Positions 41,841-43,544 of a stretch of 43,544 bases of DNA are shown in pieces. The stretch is from positions 1 to 43,544 of the forward strand of contig JBMFOU010000027.1 of NCBI GenBank assembly GCA_049969475.1. Direction: 5' to 3'. This stretch comes from UBA2030 sp049969475 (GTDB lineage Bacteria > Bacteroidota > Bacteroidia > Bacteroidales > TTA-H9). Position numbers and translations under genes: made by a program. A model generated the notes under the pieces. The model had not been told where the DNA came from. It searched no databases and saw only the letters and a program-made list of their open reading frames with translations. Position 1 is the stretch's first letter, and every line of letters starts with the position of its first letter.

Positions 41841-42860
41841 ATGCTGATGAAAGGCAGAAATGTTACCGCCCCCAACGATGAGCTGCAGCCTCTCGAAATC
41901 GCGCAGTTTCATCGGATGATAACCCAGCCTCCCTCCGATTTACGCGACTACATCAACATGTTGCGCCAGGTTAAGCAAATCGATGAAAAGGCATATTCGC
42001 AGAAAAAAAGAAACCTTCCTTATGTAATATGCGGAAGATTTCAGCCGCCCAAGCGACACAGCAATCATTTTGCATTTACTAGCTGCTTTATAGTAGACAT
42101 CGACCATATTGCTCAATCCGAAACCAACCCAGAACAACTGCGCCAGAAATTTCAGACCGACTCCCGCGTATCGCTACTCTTTACATCACCCGGACAAGAC
42201 GGACTGAAAATCCTTTTCACCCTCGCAAAACCGATTTCTGATAAAGCCATTTACAGTATCTTTTACAAAAATTTTGTGAAAAGCCTCGCTGAAGAATTCA
42301 ATCTGCAAAATCTCATCGACACTCGGGTTCACGATGTAGCAAGGGCCTGCTTCCTGAGCTATGACCCCGACGCCTGGTTTAACCCGGCAGCAGAACCCAT
42401 TAATCCCGATTTATTCTTGTCCCAAGGTGGAGATGCTCAAATCGATGAAGAATTAGCCGCCATTAAAAAAGAATTAGAAATCACACGCATGGAAGAAAAG
42501 CAAAAAGAAACCAACATAATAAACGATGAGGCCTGGGCACGAATAAAAGAAATTCTACTTCAGCGCAAGCCCAAATCAAAACCCGAAGTATACGTTCCCG
42601 AGCCCTTAAAGAATTTAGAAGAAAAACTAGGCCCATTTCTACAAAACCTGGGAATACGCATCGTTTCGTCCGAAAAAATTCAATATGGCAAGAAAATTAG
42701 ACTTGCTTCGAGCCAGCCTTTGTTTGCAGAATTAAATGTTTATTTCGGAAAGAGAGGATTCACTGTAGTTCAGGTAACCAAACACGACACCCACACCGAA
42801 TTTACCGACGATTGTAAGAAACTGATTGAAGGATGGATAGAAGATTTTTACGATCAATAA
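41841..42860 (+). CDS. CRISPR-associated primase-polymerase-like protein (BT4734/VirE-N type)
   Basis: A 339-residue protein. The N-terminal ~195 residues match the BT4734-like/VirE N-terminal family, a form of the archaeo-eukaryotic primase fold: catalytic DxD as Asp86 and Asp88 in FIVDIDHI, SPGQDGLKILFTL from Ser116, and VHDVARACFLSYDPDAWF from 163. A charged coiled stretch (about 205-245) leads to a small C-terminal domain with GIRIVSSEKIQYGKKIRLAS. Proteins of this type beside cas1-cas2 have been described as CRISPR-associated primase-polymerases that may process captured DNA or RNA for spacers. It starts four bases after cas1. Confidence 0.75.
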   Translation: MLMKGRNVTAPNDELQPLEIAQFHRMITQPPSDLRDYINMLRQVKQIDEKAYSQKKRNLPYVICGRFQPPKRHSNHFAFTSCFIVDIDHIAQSETNPEQLRQKFQTDSRVSLLFTSPGQDGLKILFTLAKPISDKAIYSIFYKNFVKSLAEEFNLQNLIDTRVHDVARACFLSYDPDAWFNPAAEPINPDLFLSQGGDAQIDEELAAIKKELEITRMEEKQKETNIINDEAWARIKEILLQRKPKSKPEVYVPEPLKNLEEKLGPFLQNLGIRIVSSEKIQYGKKIRLASSQPLFAELNVYFGKRGFTVVQVTKHDTHTEFTDDCKKLIEGWIEDFYDQ

Positions 42861-42870
42861 AATAAATGCC

Positions 42871-43347
42871 ATGCCCAGGCAAAGCAAAAGCCCCAAAGAT
42901 AGCTTTATAAAAAAAATGCTGGCGATGAAACGTGCAGGCCTCAAACCCGCACCAAACAACATTTCTGGTAAGGAGTCAGAATTGGAATCGCTTCCATCAA
43001 GAATACAAAAAATCTTAGGTTTATCTCAAACACCTCAAAAAGCAGAAGAAATGACATTCTGGATAATGTACGACATTGAAGACAACAAAATAAGGCGCTA
43101 TATTGCCCGCTATCTCGAAAAAAAGGGATTCCTGAGGGTGCAAAAGTCGGTTTTTCTGGCCCGGGCCGAACGTAACGATTTTAAAGAAATTGCAGAAGCC
43201 TTGCGGGAGGTCAACCAACTTTACGAGAACCACGATAGCATTATCCTCATTCCAGTATCAACCGACGAATTGCATGCTATGCATCTTATCGGTAAAGAGA
43301 TAGGAATTGAAGCATACGAAAAAAGGCCTAATACTATGATCCTTTGA
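42871..43347 (+). CDS. cas2: CRISPR adaptation protein Cas2 with an N-terminal extension
   Basis: A 158-residue protein. The Cas2 core begins near Met61 (MTFWIMYDIEDNKIRRYIAR), with the conserved Asp68 and then KGFLRVQKSVFLA; it ends SIILIPVSTDELHAMHLIGK plus a short tail. The first 60 residues are basic and polar (PRQSKSPKDSFIKKMLAMKR) and have no counterpart in ordinary Cas2 (about 90-100 residues). A start at Met61 is possible, but the longer frame fits the operon spacing of ten bases after the prim-pol gene. Cas2 dimers bridge Cas1 during spacer insertion. Confidence 0.9.
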   Translation: MPRQSKSPKDSFIKKMLAMKRAGLKPAPNNISGKESELESLPSRIQKILGLSQTPQKAEEMTFWIMYDIEDNKIRRYIARYLEKKGFLRVQKSVFLARAERNDFKEIAEALREVNQLYENHDSIILIPVSTDELHAMHLIGKEIGIEAYEKRPNTMIL

Positions 43348-43358
43348 GAAAAAAGCAT

Positions 43359-43366
43359 TATATTTG
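43359..43366 (+). promoter_or_regulatory. -7 element, upstream copy in the CRISPR leader
   Basis: TATATTTG followed by CAAAG matches TAnnTTTG, 11 bases after the cas2 stop. It may start transcription of the leader and array. Confidence 0.4.
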
Positions 43367-43409
43367 CAAAGAAGAACAGAGAAGAGCACAGGATTATGAA
43401 AATTAGTAG

Positions 43410-43417
43410 TACTTTTG
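43410..43417 (+). promoter_or_regulatory. -7 element, downstream copy in the CRISPR leader
   Basis: TACTTTTG followed by CAACC matches TAnnTTTG and is 51 bases after the first copy. It lies about 90 bases before the repeat-like unit and is the better candidate for the pre-crRNA promoter. Confidence 0.5.
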
Positions 43418-43508
43418 CAACCTTTAATTTTGAGGGGGGATCTCTTGGGCCAAAGCAGAGGATGAAAGTAATAAAATTCTTAGAATCAGAACTATAGGAG
43501 GATAACTA

Positions 43509-43544
43509 TTATAACCCAACTTCCACCAAAACAAGGATTAAGAC
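43509..43544 (+). CRISPR. Probable first CRISPR repeat at the window edge
   Basis: After a 161-base AT-rich, gene-free leader behind cas2, the last 36 bases read TTATAACCCAACTTCCACC... and end ...ACAAGGATTAAGAC. The final eight bases ATTAAGAC have the form of a type III crRNA 5' handle (compare ATTGAAAC-type ends). The window stops here, so repetition cannot be seen, and the left boundary is a guess based on the usual 35-37 base length. Confidence 0.45.

Overview
The window looks like a chromosomal segment of a Bacteroidota bacterium, probably Bacteroidales-like. Many genes are preceded by the phylum's TAnnTTTG -7 promoter element. It also carries an ExbB / small membrane protein / ExbD / ExbD operon, a TMTC-like membrane TPR protein, and a type III-B CRISPR locus of the kind that uses CorA and a DHH phosphodiesterase. 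This placement is inferred from gene content and promoter style; there is no rRNA to confirm it.

Bases 1-15773 are ordinary backbone. On the minus strand are a truncated secreted protein, an aldehyde dehydrogenase, the exbB-exbD operon behind tRNA-Ser(GGA), and tatD-ansA. On the plus strand are rplU-rpmA, serS, a secreted TPR protein, rsmA, a membrane TPR glycosyltransferase-like protein, a CPBP protease and a GT9 glycosyltransferase. Two intergenic stretches (about 1830-1950 and 10039-10347) look structured and may hold small RNAs.

From about 16.1 kb to the right edge the window is an AT-richer accessory island. The first part (16169-21605) contains three near-identical copies of an 18-bp element, TTGCAAATAGRCTGCAAT. 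Two lie before an operon of an unknown small protein, an SF1 helicase and a winged-helix-tailed protein. The third lies before an HNH nuclease, a helical cytosolic protein and a DUF4407-type membrane protein. A WYL-domain regulator (21695-22690, minus) follows, divergent from a DHH-family phosphodiesterase. That gene is followed by a CorA-family channel with the GMN motif, a small membrane protein, a VWA-like lipoprotein and a four-helix membrane protein. The DHH + CorA pair matches the SAM-AMP signalling arm known from Bacteroides type III-B CRISPR.

From 27790 on lies the type III-B locus: two Cmr1-like RAMPs, Cas10/Cmr2 with an intact GGDD, Cmr3, Cmr4, Cmr5 and Cmr6 with an extra C-terminal domain. 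Then come a receiver-domain protein with a HEPN-like tail, Cas6, a RecD-like helicase, a TPR protein with a cold-shock-like tail, Cas1, a prim-pol-like protein, and Cas2 with a 60-residue N-terminal extension. The final 197 bases look like a CRISPR leader with two promoter-like elements and, at the very edge, one repeat-like unit ending in ATTAAGAC.

Proposed working model (inference): the Cmr complex bound to crRNA detects foreign RNA, Cas10 makes a nucleotide second messenger, CorA responds at the membrane and the DHH enzyme removes the signal. The receiver-HEPN protein, the VWA/DUF4407 membrane proteins, and the helicase/HNH operon are the least explained parts and the best candidates for something new.
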